This document shows positions 25,367 to 33,975 of a stretch of DNA of 64,000 nt, one piece after another (positions within the stretch are counted from its first letter, which is position 1; each line of letters starts with the position of its first letter). Origin of the DNA: JANQKX01 sp039028695. Lineage in GTDB: Bacteria; Pseudomonadota; Alphaproteobacteria; Kiloniellales; Kiloniellaceae. The stretch covers positions 1 through 64,000 of the forward strand of contig JBCCHN010000007.1 of NCBI GenBank assembly GCA_039028695.1, in the 5' to 3' direction. The translations under genes were made by a program, and so were the position numbers. Under the pieces are notes generated by a model. That model was given only the letters and a program-made list of their open reading frames with translations. It was not told the origin of the DNA and did no database searches.

Positions 25367-26089
25367 TTATCGGTCCCGAATAACGCCGAAGGCATCCCGC
25401 AAAGTGAATTCACCATTGAAAAAGGCGCGCCCGACAATGGCACCGGAAATGTTGGGCAAATAATGCAAAGTAGAGATGTCATCCAAGGACTTGACCGTGC
25501 CTGAGGAGATCACCGACAGGATAAGGGAACTGGCCAATTCTGTCGTCGTGGCCAGTGTGGACTCCGGCAGATCGTCATCCCGGTCGATATCGGTGAAAAT
25601 GATCCCGGCCAAATCCAGCAGCTCGAACTGGCGGGCGAATTCCAAGGGCGTCCAGGCTGTTGTTTTTTGCCAGCCCTCGCAGACCACTTGGCCATTACGG
25701 GCATCAACGGACACAACGATTTTGCCGGGATGATGACCCGCCGCGTCCCGGACTAGCTGGGGCTCGGCAACGGCCGCCGTCCCGATTACGACCCGTCCGG
25801 CACCTTTTTCGAACCAGCGGTCGATGGCCGTCAGGGTGCGGATACCCCCGGCGACTTGAACCGGAACATGGACGCTTGCGATAATCTCTTCAATTATCTT
25901 GGAATTGTTGGTCTCGTTTTGGGCGACCGCATCCAAGTCAACAACATGGAGCCATTCGGCCCCATCGCTTGCAAAACCCTTCGCGGCCTCGACGGGGTCT
26001 ACATCATAGACAACCGGCCGATCCATTTGCCCACGAACCAGATTCACGCATTTGCCATTTTGGAGTTCGATGTCAGGGAAAATAATCAT
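25367..26089 (-). CDS. HisA-like (beta/alpha)8 phosphosugar isomerase paralogue
   Basis: A 240-residue TIM barrel clearly related to HisA, the ProFAR isomerase of histidine synthesis: 'NGKCVNLVRGQ', 'GAEWLHVVDLDAV', 'PVQVAGGIRTL', 'VVIGTAAV' and the phosphate loop 'VISSGTVKSLDDI' with 'GAIVGRAFFNGEFTL'. However the N-terminal catalytic Asp8 of HisA is Glu8 here ('FPDIEL' instead of the usual A-I-D-L), and the 'DISRDGT' motif reads 'DIDRDDDL'. Asp129 and Thr166, the other active-site residues, are kept. It is not in a his operon but paired with the M28-like gene. A changed substrate is likely (inference). Confidence 0.82.
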   Translation of the reverse strand: MIIFPDIELQNGKCVNLVRGQMDRPVVYDVDPVEAAKGFASDGAEWLHVVDLDAVAQNETNNSKIIEEIIASVHVPVQVAGGIRTLTAIDRWFEKGAGRVVIGTAAVAEPQLVRDAAGHHPGKIVVSVDARNGQVVCEGWQKTTAWTPLEFARQFELLDLAGIIFTDIDRDDDLPESTLATTTELASSLILSVISSGTVKSLDDISTLHYLPNISGAIVGRAFFNGEFTLRDAFGVIRDR

Positions 26090-26204
26090 CGCTTTTCCTC
26101 ACCTGGTAATCGAGTGCATCATAATGGGACCTGGAGCCTTCGATGGCAATCATTGCATATGAAAAGGGCTTCGCGACAGAACTTTAGCCGGTGCATTCCC
26201 AACG

Positions 26205-27497
26205 ATGAGCAACACCCCAAACCACCACCGCCAAGAGGGCTTTCATCAATCCTTGTGGAAAGCGACAAGCAAAGAAGGTGCGATCGAAACATCCCCTCTG
26301 CGCGGCGAAACGCAGGCCGACTGCGTGATCATTGGGGCCGGTTACACGGGATTGTCGGCCGCTCTCCATCTGGCAACCGCAGGGTCTTGTGCCACGGTTC
26401 TAGAGGCGCATGAACCCGGTTTTGGCGCCTCCGGCCGCAATGGCGGGCAGGTCAATCCAGGCTGGAAGATTGCACCCTCGCAAATTCTTGAAGCGTTTGG
26501 GCATAAATCCGGTGAGCGGCTGATTAGAGAAGTCTCGGGCGCGTGCGATCTGGTCTTTGAGCTCATTCGAGCCCACGCCATTGACTGCGAAGCGGATCAA
26601 GCAGGCTATGTGCGCGGCGCTTTGAACCAAAAGGAGCAAGCTCACATCGTCCGAGACGGACAAGAATGGCTGAGACAGGGTGCGCCGATCGAGATCTGTG
26701 ATCGCCAGGCTATTTCCACTCTGCTGGGCACGACACGCTATTGCGGCGGCTTGATCGACCGACGCGGCGGAACCCTGAACCCGCTTGCCTACGCCCGCGG
26801 CCTCGCCCGCGCCGCCGTTGCACAAGGGGTCACGATACATGGTCACTCGCCCGTCCACTCCGTCGAAAGAATTGAGAACACTTGGCGGGTCAAATCGGAA
26901 AAAGGAACCGTCAAAGCGCGATCCTTGGTAATCGGCACCAATGGCTATACCGATGCGCTATGGCCCAAACTCGCCCAGACCATCATTCCTGTCGCCAGCC
27001 ATCAAACGGCCACGCGGCCCCTTCCGCCACAGATATGGGATAAGATGCTGCCCCAGGGCAACCATGTGTCCGAGCAACGCCGCATGATGTGTTACTTTCG
27101 CCGCGGACCTGGACAACGATTTGTCATCGGTGGCAGGGGCATGCACTTGGACAATCGCGAAGTCGGGCCTACCGATCATTTGCGGTCCGAAGCCATAAAA
27201 TATTTTCCACTGCTCAAAGAGGTCGAGTGGGAATTCGACTGGGGCGGCTATGTTGCCATGACCCGGAACCACCGACCTCGCCTCTTTCAACTGGGGCCTG
27301 ACGCCTACGCGGGCCTGGGCTTTCAAGGGCGTGGCGTCGCCATGGCGACATTAATGGGAAAATGGCTGGCCCAAGCGGTCTCGGGAGATTCGCCTGCCCT
27401 TGCACCCGAGACCATGGAAACCATCCGCTTTCACGCCTTTCGCAATCTGGGCCTTGCCGCCTATAAGCTCACCGGCCCGTGGCTGGACCGCCTTTAG
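26205..27497 (+). CDS. FAD-dependent amine/amino-acid oxidase (PuuB/OrdL-like)
   Basis: A 430-residue flavoprotein of the D-amino-acid oxidase family. The dinucleotide-binding motif 'ADCVIIGAGYTGLSAALHL' spans residues ~38-56, followed by 'FGASGRNGGQVNPG', the segment typical of gamma-glutamylputrescine oxidase PuuB and OrdL. The C-terminal 'GFQGRGVAMATLMGKWLA' closes the FAD site. It oxidises an amine or N-methylated amino acid to an aldehyde/imine with H2O2 release in relatives. It is divergent from the HisA-like gene (115 bases) and convergent with the deiminase-type gene. Confidence 0.88.
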   Translation: MSNTPNHHRQEGFHQSLWKATSKEGAIETSPLRGETQADCVIIGAGYTGLSAALHLATAGSCATVLEAHEPGFGASGRNGGQVNPGWKIAPSQILEAFGHKSGERLIREVSGACDLVFELIRAHAIDCEADQAGYVRGALNQKEQAHIVRDGQEWLRQGAPIEICDRQAISTLLGTTRYCGGLIDRRGGTLNPLAYARGLARAAVAQGVTIHGHSPVHSVERIENTWRVKSEKGTVKARSLVIGTNGYTDALWPKLAQTIIPVASHQTATRPLPPQIWDKMLPQGNHVSEQRRMMCYFRRGPGQRFVIGGRGMHLDNREVGPTDHLRSEAIKYFPLLKEVEWEFDWGGYVAMTRNHRPRLFQLGPDAYAGLGFQGRGVAMATLMGKWLAQAVSGDSPALAPETMETIRFHAFRNLGLAAYKLTGPWLDRL

Positions 27498-27534
27498 TGC
27501 CTTACCTAACTCCTCGAATACGTCAGTGACGGTA

Positions 27535-28428
27535 TCACTCCCGGCAGAGTGCTTGGCAGAGACAATGAACGCCACCACCGCCCAGGGTGAACATGGACAT
27601 ATCGGGCTCAAAAACCTCGAAACCCCGGTCGCGCATTTTTTGATTGAGGTTGTCGGCACCCTGCATGGACAGGACCTTGTTGTTGCCCAGCGCCACCAAA
27701 TTAACACCCAGGTTCTTGGCTTCCGCGTAGCCCACATCGACAAAATCGAAGTCTCGGGCCTTTAACCAATCGACCACCCAACCCTCCAAGGCATCCAGGC
27801 AGGCGACGAGAAGTTTCGGCGCCAGGGGCACCACCAAGCCGTCCATGTGTACAAATTCTCGAGAGATGGGTGCCACTTCCACATCCCAGCCCTTCTCCCG
27901 CACCCATTTAGCCACTTGTTCGGACCCTTCTTGTTCGGAGCGTTCACCACAGTAGCCGATCAACACCGTGCCCGGCTCCAGGATGACAAAGTCACCCCCC
28001 TCGAAATGGCCCGCCGTCACAAACTTCCAAATGGGGATGTCCATTTCTTGGTAAAACCGAATGACACTCACATAGTCCGCTCGACGACACTTGAGCTGCA
28101 TATGGCATATAATGGCCCCCCAAGGCGTCATGGCACTGGAGTCCCGAGCGAAGAAATTACGATGCAAAACCTCATCGGCTTCTAGGTAGTGGCAACGCAC
28201 GCCGGCTTCCTCGTAGATCTGCACCATCGCCGCGTGTTGCGCCATGGCCGTTTGCAGATCGAACTTAGCGCCGGTTTTGTGAGCGTTGGCCAAGGTGCGG
28301 CCGATGAGCGGGCCAGCCTCGACCCAGCGGTAAAATTCGGGCTTGCCCAGCAGCACATCCTTTAAGGGGCCATAGTCATTATCTATCCCCCAGGACGGGG
28401 CGGGTACCGTTTCATCGGTTATGGTCAT
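27535..28428 (-). CDS. amidinotransferase/arginine-deiminase-type hydrolase
   Basis: A 297-residue pentein-fold enzyme of the arginine deiminase, dimethylargininase and glycine amidinotransferase superfamily. Substrate-site 'FARDSS' near residue 93-98, 'HFEGGDF' near 141-147, the catalytic His in 'EFVHMDG', and the catalytic Cys in 'GGGGVHCLCQ' at the C-terminus are all present, so it should be active on a guanidino compound. Length and the HxD motif fit dimethylarginine or citrulline-forming hydrolases better than amidinotransferases, but the substrate cannot be fixed. Independent gene. Confidence 0.87.
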   Translation of the reverse strand: MTITDETVPAPSWGIDNDYGPLKDVLLGKPEFYRWVEAGPLIGRTLANAHKTGAKFDLQTAMAQHAAMVQIYEEAGVRCHYLEADEVLHRNFFARDSSAMTPWGAIICHMQLKCRRADYVSVIRFYQEMDIPIWKFVTAGHFEGGDFVILEPGTVLIGYCGERSEQEGSEQVAKWVREKGWDVEVAPISREFVHMDGLVVPLAPKLLVACLDALEGWVVDWLKARDFDFVDVGYAEAKNLGVNLVALGNNKVLSMQGADNLNQKMRDRGFEVFEPDMSMFTLGGGGVHCLCQALCRE

Positions 28429-28473
28429 CGATCTAATTTCTTTCCCTCATTCGATCGCAAAAAAGCAATCCAG

Positions 28474-28493
28474 AAAAAGGCGGTCCACCCGCC
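28474..28493 (-). terminator. terminator directly after the universal stress protein gene
   Basis: On the minus strand, immediately after the TAA stop, GGCGG-GTGGA-CCGCC forms a 5-base GC stem with a 5-base loop followed by five T (28478-28474). It ends the SLC13-USP transcript. Confidence 0.85.
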
Positions 28494-29474
28494 TTATCGA
28501 ACATTCAACACGGAGGTTTTGGCACGTCCCATTACCCCAAAGGCAACGCTGCCCACCAAGAATCGTTTGAGCCTGGACTTACCCGAATCCGAGACCGTGA
28601 TCATGGCGAAATCCTCGCCCGCATGACAGATCTGTTCGGTGGGATCGCCCACACCGATTTTTTCCGCGACCACCCCAATGCCCAGCTCGGAGAGCATGGA
28701 TCGAGCGTTGTTGATTGTCTCTTCGGCCTGCTGCTTACTTTCATGGTCCCGGGAAACGGTAAACAAGGTGATGGGGCTTTTACAATGATGCGCCAGCACC
28801 GCCGCGCGTTTCATGGAATCAAGGGAACGCTCCGTTCCGTCAGTACAAATCAAGTGTCCTTTTGCCTGCGAGTTTTCGCGTGCTACCAAAACAGAACAAG
28901 GGGACAGCATCGCGACTTTTTGTGCCACGCCGGCGTCCCAGAAAGAGCGAAATTCACCCTGCCAACGACTCGGCTGGCCCAGCGCCATAAGATTGTAGGG
29001 GCCTAATTCGTATTGATCCAAGATACCGCTGACAATATCGGGAGCGGTTTTCAGTTTCAGTACAATAGACTTGCCATCCTCGTGTTGGTACTCGATCTTG
29101 TTGTCGCCAAGGGGGTCGCCCCAAACATCCGTGTGAGTGTGTATCGAATCCCATTCATGCTCCATGTGCCCGGCCTCGACGAGGAGTTCCAAGCCCTTTC
29201 TCAAATACTTCACACCCGGCAGCTCAAGGCCCCAATCGAGCATATTTTCCCGCGCCACTCGTATTTGCAGGCCACCGGTGCGAAGTCCCTGATCGGTGGG
29301 GCGGACGTAGGCTAGGATAATGTCGCATTCCTTAGACCGGCCGATCTCGGCAGCAAAGCGCAAGGCTTGATAGGATTCCTCCGTTCCGTTGACGCAGACC
29401 AAGATGCGAAACCTCTTGCGGCGCCAGGCCCGGACTTCTTCGGTTTCGCCGTTCGGCTTGGGCTCCAACGGCAT
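28494..29474 (-). CDS. two-domain universal stress protein
   Basis: A 326-residue protein with two UspA-like domains: the first begins 'RFRILVCVNGTEESYQALRFAAE' (~residue 20) and the second 'GHLICTDGTERSLDSMKRAAVLA' (~residue 205), the latter closing with 'DFAMITVSDSGKSRLKRFLVGSVAFGVMGRA', which contains the ATP-binding G-x2-G-x9-G-[ST]-like region 'LVGSVA'. Start is ATG 29474 with GGGAG nine bases upstream, five bases after the transporter stop; a longer in-frame start would overlap the transporter gene. It should sense or bind adenine nucleotides. Translational coupling to the SLC13 carrier suggests it tunes that transporter (inference). Confidence 0.88.
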   Translation of the reverse strand: MPLEPKPNGETEEVRAWRRKRFRILVCVNGTEESYQALRFAAEIGRSKECDIILAYVRPTDQGLRTGGLQIRVARENMLDWGLELPGVKYLRKGLELLVEAGHMEHEWDSIHTHTDVWGDPLGDNKIEYQHEDGKSIVLKLKTAPDIVSGILDQYELGPYNLMALGQPSRWQGEFRSFWDAGVAQKVAMLSPCSVLVARENSQAKGHLICTDGTERSLDSMKRAAVLAHHCKSPITLFTVSRDHESKQQAEETINNARSMLSELGIGVVAEKIGVGDPTEQICHAGEDFAMITVSDSGKSRLKRFLVGSVAFGVMGRAKTSVLNVR

Positions 29475-29479
29475 GGCAG

Positions 29480-31063
29480 CTAGGCTCCCAAAAGCGGCCA
29501 ATAAACCGATGCCGCCAAGAGCATGACAACCACCGAAACCAAGACCATGCGCCAACCAACGTTTAGGAAATCGGTGGTTTTTAAATAGCCGGAAGCATAG
29601 ACAATCGTGCAAGCTGGTGTTCCCACCACCGTCAGATACGCAAAGGCGGATGAAACCGCGGTAACAAATCCTAAGACGATGGGGCTTTCACCCGCCGCAA
29701 CGGCCAGTTTCAGAACAATTGGCCCCAGTACCGCCACGGCGGCACCGTTGGACATGGTATTGGTAACACCCGTGGTGAGTGCCGACACCGAGATCCAAAG
29801 CCCGATGCCATGATCCGCGCCAAAGGGTTTTAAGAGGCGCAAAAAGGATTCAGCAATCCACAGCGCGGCACCGGTATCTTTCATTTGCACGCCGAGGGAA
29901 ATCGCCGCCGCGTACAGCAAGACAACACCCCAGTTCACCCCTGAATTCAGATCCTCCCACTTCACCAAACCGGCAATCAAAAATGCTGCAGCGCCGATGA
30001 TCGCCACCGTGCCCATGCCGATTTCTTCAGAGAGGAAAATCCAAGAAATAAGGATAAGGATGAAAAACAAAATCGTCACCCAGTGACCGGGCTTCATAGG
30101 CCCATCCCGGCGCACCTGACCCCGCAGCCTGGCCACCGGGCGGGTCAAATCCCGGTATTCAGGCTTAAAGGTAAAAAATAAAACCACCGTCACCAGGGGC
30201 AACTGCAGCAAAAACATGGGATAGGCGTAGGTCATCCACTTCAAGTAATCGATCAGGAAACGGTGGGTCTCCGGATTGGTGGGATCGTAAAAGAACTCTT
30301 TCCAATAACCGATCATGATGGCGTTGCGCGCGCCGCCCGAGGGCGTGCCGATGCCGGCCACCGAACAGCCGTAACAGATCGAAAACAACAGGACCGCCGC
30401 CAAGCCCCGCACCTTGCTGACATCCTCGGAGGTTAAGGATATGAGGATGATCCCCACCGGTAGCATCATGGCCGCAACCGTGTGTTCGCCGATGAAGGAG
30501 GCCAAAACCCCTGACACTACCGAGATGCCGAAACAGATGTTGGCCGTTTTGGTGCCAGTGACCTTAACGATCAGCCAGGCAATCCGCTTGTCCAGCTTCT
30601 GCTTGACGATGGCTACCGCCAACATCAGCGAGCCCATAATAAAAAGCACGGAGTCCGTCATCAAACTTCGCGCCACCGTGGTGGAGTCAATTTTCAGCAG
30701 CAAAATTTGACCGGCCACAATAAGAAGGGCCACCGTGGGTAAAGGCACAGGCTCTGTTACAAACAAGATGGTTGCCACAACCGACATGGTCAAAACGATC
30801 ATCGCGTCTCGTGACAGCCCCTCGGGCAGGGGCAAGGTCAGCATGAAGGCGCCAACCGCCATGGCCACAAAAAACCATCGTTTTTCCCAGAAATAATAGA
30901 GATTGAACTGGGTGTGGATGACCAGCATGCGCTGATAGCCGCGCCGTCGGACTCGCAAAAACCAAGCACCGCTCGGTGGATGCGCCCTAAGGCTGTCGGA
31001 TACCAGCGTTATGTCAGACAAAGATTGCCCCCAATCCGCCCAGAATTTTTTTCTTTCCCTCAT
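29480..31063 (-). CDS. SLC13/DASS-family sodium-coupled anion transporter
   Basis: A 527-residue carrier with roughly 11-12 membrane helices in two inverted repeats. The first repeat ends near 'CYGCSVAGIGTPSGGARNAIMIGY' and the second near 'ALTTGVTNTMSNGAAVAVLGPI' and 'AFAYLTVVGTPACTIVYASGY'; these correspond to the S-N-T / T-P-x-N substrate motifs of dicarboxylate and sulfate transporters. The first motif has T-P-S-G-G-A-R-N, and the second T-M-S-N-G. An internal ATG at 30928 could be the start if the basic N-terminus is not translated. Sulfate, dicarboxylate or tricarboxylate are all possible substrates. Confidence 0.88.
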   Translation of the reverse strand: MRERKKFWADWGQSLSDITLVSDSLRAHPPSGAWFLRVRRRGYQRMLVIHTQFNLYYFWEKRWFFVAMAVGAFMLTLPLPEGLSRDAMIVLTMSVVATILFVTEPVPLPTVALLIVAGQILLLKIDSTTVARSLMTDSVLFIMGSLMLAVAIVKQKLDKRIAWLIVKVTGTKTANICFGISVVSGVLASFIGEHTVAAMMLPVGIILISLTSEDVSKVRGLAAVLLFSICYGCSVAGIGTPSGGARNAIMIGYWKEFFYDPTNPETHRFLIDYLKWMTYAYPMFLLQLPLVTVVLFFTFKPEYRDLTRPVARLRGQVRRDGPMKPGHWVTILFFILILISWIFLSEEIGMGTVAIIGAAAFLIAGLVKWEDLNSGVNWGVVLLYAAAISLGVQMKDTGAALWIAESFLRLLKPFGADHGIGLWISVSALTTGVTNTMSNGAAVAVLGPIVLKLAVAAGESPIVLGFVTAVSSAFAYLTVVGTPACTIVYASGYLKTTDFLNVGWRMVLVSVVVMLLAASVYWPLLGA

Positions 31064-31295
31064 TGTTCCATCGAAAGCGGCTTAAATTCAAGGCCAGGCT
31101 CAAAAAAACCCTCTGTAGGTCAAAGAGTGACCCGCCCTCGCAATGGCAGAGACACGGTTCCACTTCCCCCTAGTCTGATTAAAAGAATTCATCAAACCGG
31201 GAATATTACTGAATATTCTTCTTGCTAATTATTCCGCACAATGGCTTTTCCAAGGGAATTTAGCCCTTGCGATGGATCGTTAAGGGTATGGGTCT

Positions 31296-32819
31296 GTGGT
31301 CATGGTCCAACATCAGCGACGACGCCAAAGGATGTCCAGTGAAAGGGGTCCAACCGAGACGCCAGCTCATTTTGCCGGTGGCCGCTTTTGCCCTCTTACC
31401 GACAAAGAAGCCGCCGATATCACCTCTATGGCTTTGGACATCCTGGCAAGGGTCGGCATGGCGGCCGCGCCCGATTGGCTAGAACGTGCCCTGGTTGAAG
31501 CCGGTGCTTATTCGAGAGAAGACGGTCGCCTCACCTTTGCCCGTGAGCAGGTAATGGACGCCGTGGCGCGGGCGGCCAAGAAAATTGAATTGCCCGGCTT
31601 CAACCACACACAAGGGCTGCAAATCGGCGGCGGCCGGGTTCATCTAGGAACCGGCGGCGCGGCGGTTCAGGTCCTGGATCCGGAAAGCCTGACCTATCGT
31701 GACTCCAAGCTGGACGACCTCTATGCCCTGATGCGGGTGGTGGAGGCCAGCGCCAACATCCACTACGGCGTTCGCCCAGTGGTAGCCCGGGACATGCCCA
31801 GCCCCCTCGACCTGGACATCAACACGGCCTTTGCCTGTGTGAAGGCGACCGCCAAGCCCATCGGTGTCAGCTTTGATTCAGCCGGTCATCTGGCCCCGGT
31901 GGTGGGGTTGTTTGATCGGGCGTTGGGCGGCGAAGGACGCTTCCGCCGGCAACCATTTTGCATGGCCATCATCGTCCACGCGGTCTCGCCCCTGCGATAC
32001 GCGCCTGAGGGGGTGGAGATCATGCGTGCGGCGATCGAGGCCGGCATGCCCTTGCAGATCTGTACCGCTGCCCAGGCGGGCGCGACCAGCCCAGCGTCCC
32101 TGGCCGGTGCCCTGGCCCAGGGTCTGGCGGAATCCCTCGCCGGCCTGATGGTGGTGGATGCCCTCAGACCGAGGCATCCTTGCATCTTTGCCTTCATGCC
32201 CTTCATCTCGGATTTGCGCACCGGCGCCATGAGCGGCGGCGGGGGCGAATCAGCCGTAGCCAACGCGGCCGCAGCCCAGCTGCTGCGCCAGCTGGAGCTG
32301 CCATCCACCGTATCGGCCGGCATGACCGATTCCAAAGTGGCCGACGTGCAGGCCGGCTATGAAAAAGGCTACAGCGTTGCCTTGTCCTCCCAGGCAGGCG
32401 CCGACATGATAAATCTCAGCATGGGCATGCTGGGCTCGATCATGGTTGCTTCACCAGAGGCGATGGTCATTGACAACGATATGTGTGGGGCCATTTTGCG
32501 TACGGTGCGTGGCATTGAGGTATCCGACGATCTGCTGGATTTAGAGATGGTCGAACGGGTAGCAACAGGCGAGGGCCACTATCTGGGTGAAGGTCAAACC
32601 TTGGCCCTGATGAAGTCCGAATATGTTTACCCCCAGTTGGGAGACCGACGCAGCGTGGATGACTGGACCGATGCGGGACGACCCTCGATCTGGGACGAGG
32701 CGCAGGTCCGGGTTCAAGACATTTTGGTCGAGGTACCCAGCCACCTGCCCAAAACGGTGGAAGCCGATATACGCCAACGCTTTCAGATCTATTTGCCAGA
32801 AACAGGATTAGCCCCATGA
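31296..32819 (+). CDS. trimethylamine methyltransferase (MttB) superfamily protein, non-pyrrolysine type
   Basis: A 507-residue protein aligning with MttB/MtgB methyltransferases, which transfer a methyl group from a quaternary or tertiary amine to a corrinoid protein. Recognisable landmarks include 'ALDILARVGM', 'GGGRVHLGTGGAAVQVLDPE', 'DINTAFACVKATAKPIGVSFDSAG', 'AMSGGGGESAVANAAAAQL' and 'LGEGQTLALMKSEYVYPQL'. There is no in-frame TAG, so it is the pyrrolysine-free branch, in which glycine betaine and related substrates are known. The GTG at 31296 has AAGGG nine bases upstream. First gene of a five-gene run; no corrinoid-protein gene is adjacent. Confidence 0.9.
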   Translation: MVMVQHQRRRQRMSSERGPTETPAHFAGGRFCPLTDKEAADITSMALDILARVGMAAAPDWLERALVEAGAYSREDGRLTFAREQVMDAVARAAKKIELPGFNHTQGLQIGGGRVHLGTGGAAVQVLDPESLTYRDSKLDDLYALMRVVEASANIHYGVRPVVARDMPSPLDLDINTAFACVKATAKPIGVSFDSAGHLAPVVGLFDRALGGEGRFRRQPFCMAIIVHAVSPLRYAPEGVEIMRAAIEAGMPLQICTAAQAGATSPASLAGALAQGLAESLAGLMVVDALRPRHPCIFAFMPFISDLRTGAMSGGGGESAVANAAAAQLLRQLELPSTVSAGMTDSKVADVQAGYEKGYSVALSSQAGADMINLSMGMLGSIMVASPEAMVIDNDMCGAILRTVRGIEVSDDLLDLEMVERVATGEGHYLGEGQTLALMKSEYVYPQLGDRRSVDDWTDAGRPSIWDEAQVRVQDILVEVPSHLPKTVEADIRQRFQIYLPETGLAP

Positions 32820-32829
32820 AGGGATCCAC

Positions 32830-33267
32830 ATGAAAGTATCAACCAGCGTGATCATCGAGGCGCCAATAGAGCGGGTCTGGCACAGCGTCCGCTGTTTCGA
32901 CGGCGTGGTCAACTGGAACCCCGGCGTGGTTGCTGCGCGCATGGAATGTGGGAGCGCGACGGCGGTCGGCTCGGTTCGCCATTTGGATATTGTCGATGGA
33001 ACTGTTTTTCGCGAAACCTTGCTAGCCCATTCGGATCTGGAACACTTTTACAGCTACGACATCCTCGAAAGCCCCCTGCCCTGCAGCGACTACGTTTCCA
33101 CTCACCGCTTTTTGCCCATCACAGACGGCAACATGACCCTGGGAATTTGGACCGGTCAATTTACCTGCGACCCCAGCCATGAAGGGGAACTAAGAGACAT
33201 TGTCGGCACCCAGATTTACCGGGACGGGATGCGCGGCCTGAACCACTACATGAAAGGACAGAACTAG
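32830..33267 (+). CDS. SRPBCC-family (START-like) protein
   Basis: A 145-residue helix-grip protein. The N-terminal strand-helix 'VSTSVIIEAPIERVWHSVRCFDGVVNWNP' is the standard opening of the polyketide-cyclase/Bet v1 superfamily, which binds small hydrophobic ligands in a deep cavity; members may be enzymes or binding proteins. The end 'YRDGMRGLNHYMKG' is the long C-terminal helix. It starts 10 bases after the MttB-like stop and its stop abuts the next start directly. Its place in the run implies a substrate- or intermediate-binding role in the same pathway. Confidence 0.82.
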   Translation: MKVSTSVIIEAPIERVWHSVRCFDGVVNWNPGVVAARMECGSATAVGSVRHLDIVDGTVFRETLLAHSDLEHFYSYDILESPLPCSDYVSTHRFLPITDGNMTLGIWTGQFTCDPSHEGELRDIVGTQIYRDGMRGLNHYMKGQN

Positions 33268-33972
33268 ATGGCAGATACCCTGGCGCCACGGGCCATCATC
33301 GGCGTGATGACCCCGGCCATGAACACAGTTTTCCAGCCCGAGCTGGAGCTGCTGCGGCCCGCCGGCGTGACCAACCAAATGCAGCGCTTTCGCCTGGGCG
33401 GCGATGCCATCTCCGACGACCTTTTCGAGGAAGCGGAAAAACTCATGGACTGTGGGCCACGAGCCATCGTGATCGGCCTGACCACCGATGCCGGGCCCGG
33501 CGGCGTGGCCAAACTGGCGGGGCGCAGCGCAGCTCTGGCCGAACACCTGAGGCTGCCGGTCTTCAACGCTTCAGAGGCCGATCACGCTGCGCTGCGCGCA
33601 CTGGGCGCGACCAAGGTCGGCGTGGTTACGCCCTTTGGTGAAGAGATCAATCAAAATGTCCGCGCCAACGTGGAGCAAGCGGGCTTTCGCGTCGCGGCAA
33701 TCGTCGGGACCGAGGCCCCTTCCCTACCCGCCATCTGTGAGACGCCCTTGGAGGACATTCGCAAGGTGGTGCATCAAGTCGCCGAGGCGGATTGTGACGC
33801 CATCTTACAAGTCGGAACGGCCTTGCCATTGGTTGGCATGATCGGGGCGCTGGAGCAGGAGACCGGCAAAACCATCATCGCCTGTAATGTCGCGGTTTAT
33901 TGGCAGACGCTGCGCGCCATTGGTATCTCCGATCCTGTCACCGGCTATGGCCGCTTGCTGGCGGAGTTTTAA
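33268..33972 (+). CDS. Asp/Glu racemase superfamily protein (maleate isomerase/AMDase-like) lacking both catalytic cysteines
   Basis: A 234-residue two-domain alpha/beta protein resembling maleate cis-trans isomerase and arylmalonate decarboxylase: 'IIGVMTPAMNTVFQPELELLRP' at the start, 'LGATKVGVVTPFGEEINQNV' at the inter-domain border, and 'IIACNVAVYWQTLRAIGI' at the end. In that family the active site uses a Cys in each half. Here the first position reads 'VIGLTTDAG' (Thr72/Thr73 region) and the second 'LQVGTALPLVG' (Gly183), so neither Cys is present. It may have another chemistry or be a binding protein. It follows the SRPBCC gene with zero spacing. Confidence 0.8.
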   Translation: MADTLAPRAIIGVMTPAMNTVFQPELELLRPAGVTNQMQRFRLGGDAISDDLFEEAEKLMDCGPRAIVIGLTTDAGPGGVAKLAGRSAALAEHLRLPVFNASEADHAALRALGATKVGVVTPFGEEINQNVRANVEQAGFRVAAIVGTEAPSLPAICETPLEDIRKVVHQVAEADCDAILQVGTALPLVGMIGALEQETGKTIIACNVAVYWQTLRAIGISDPVTGYGRLLAEF

Positions 33973-33975
33973 CCC

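Noticed and set aside
29475..29612. Longer universal stress protein starting at 29612
   Set aside because: It would overlap the transporter gene by over 130 bases; ATG 29474 has a ribosome site and normal length.
31296..32819. Pyrrolysine-containing trimethylamine methyltransferase
   Set aside because: No in-frame TAG codon occurs; the frame is open from start to TGA-type stop, so it is the pyrrolysine-free branch.
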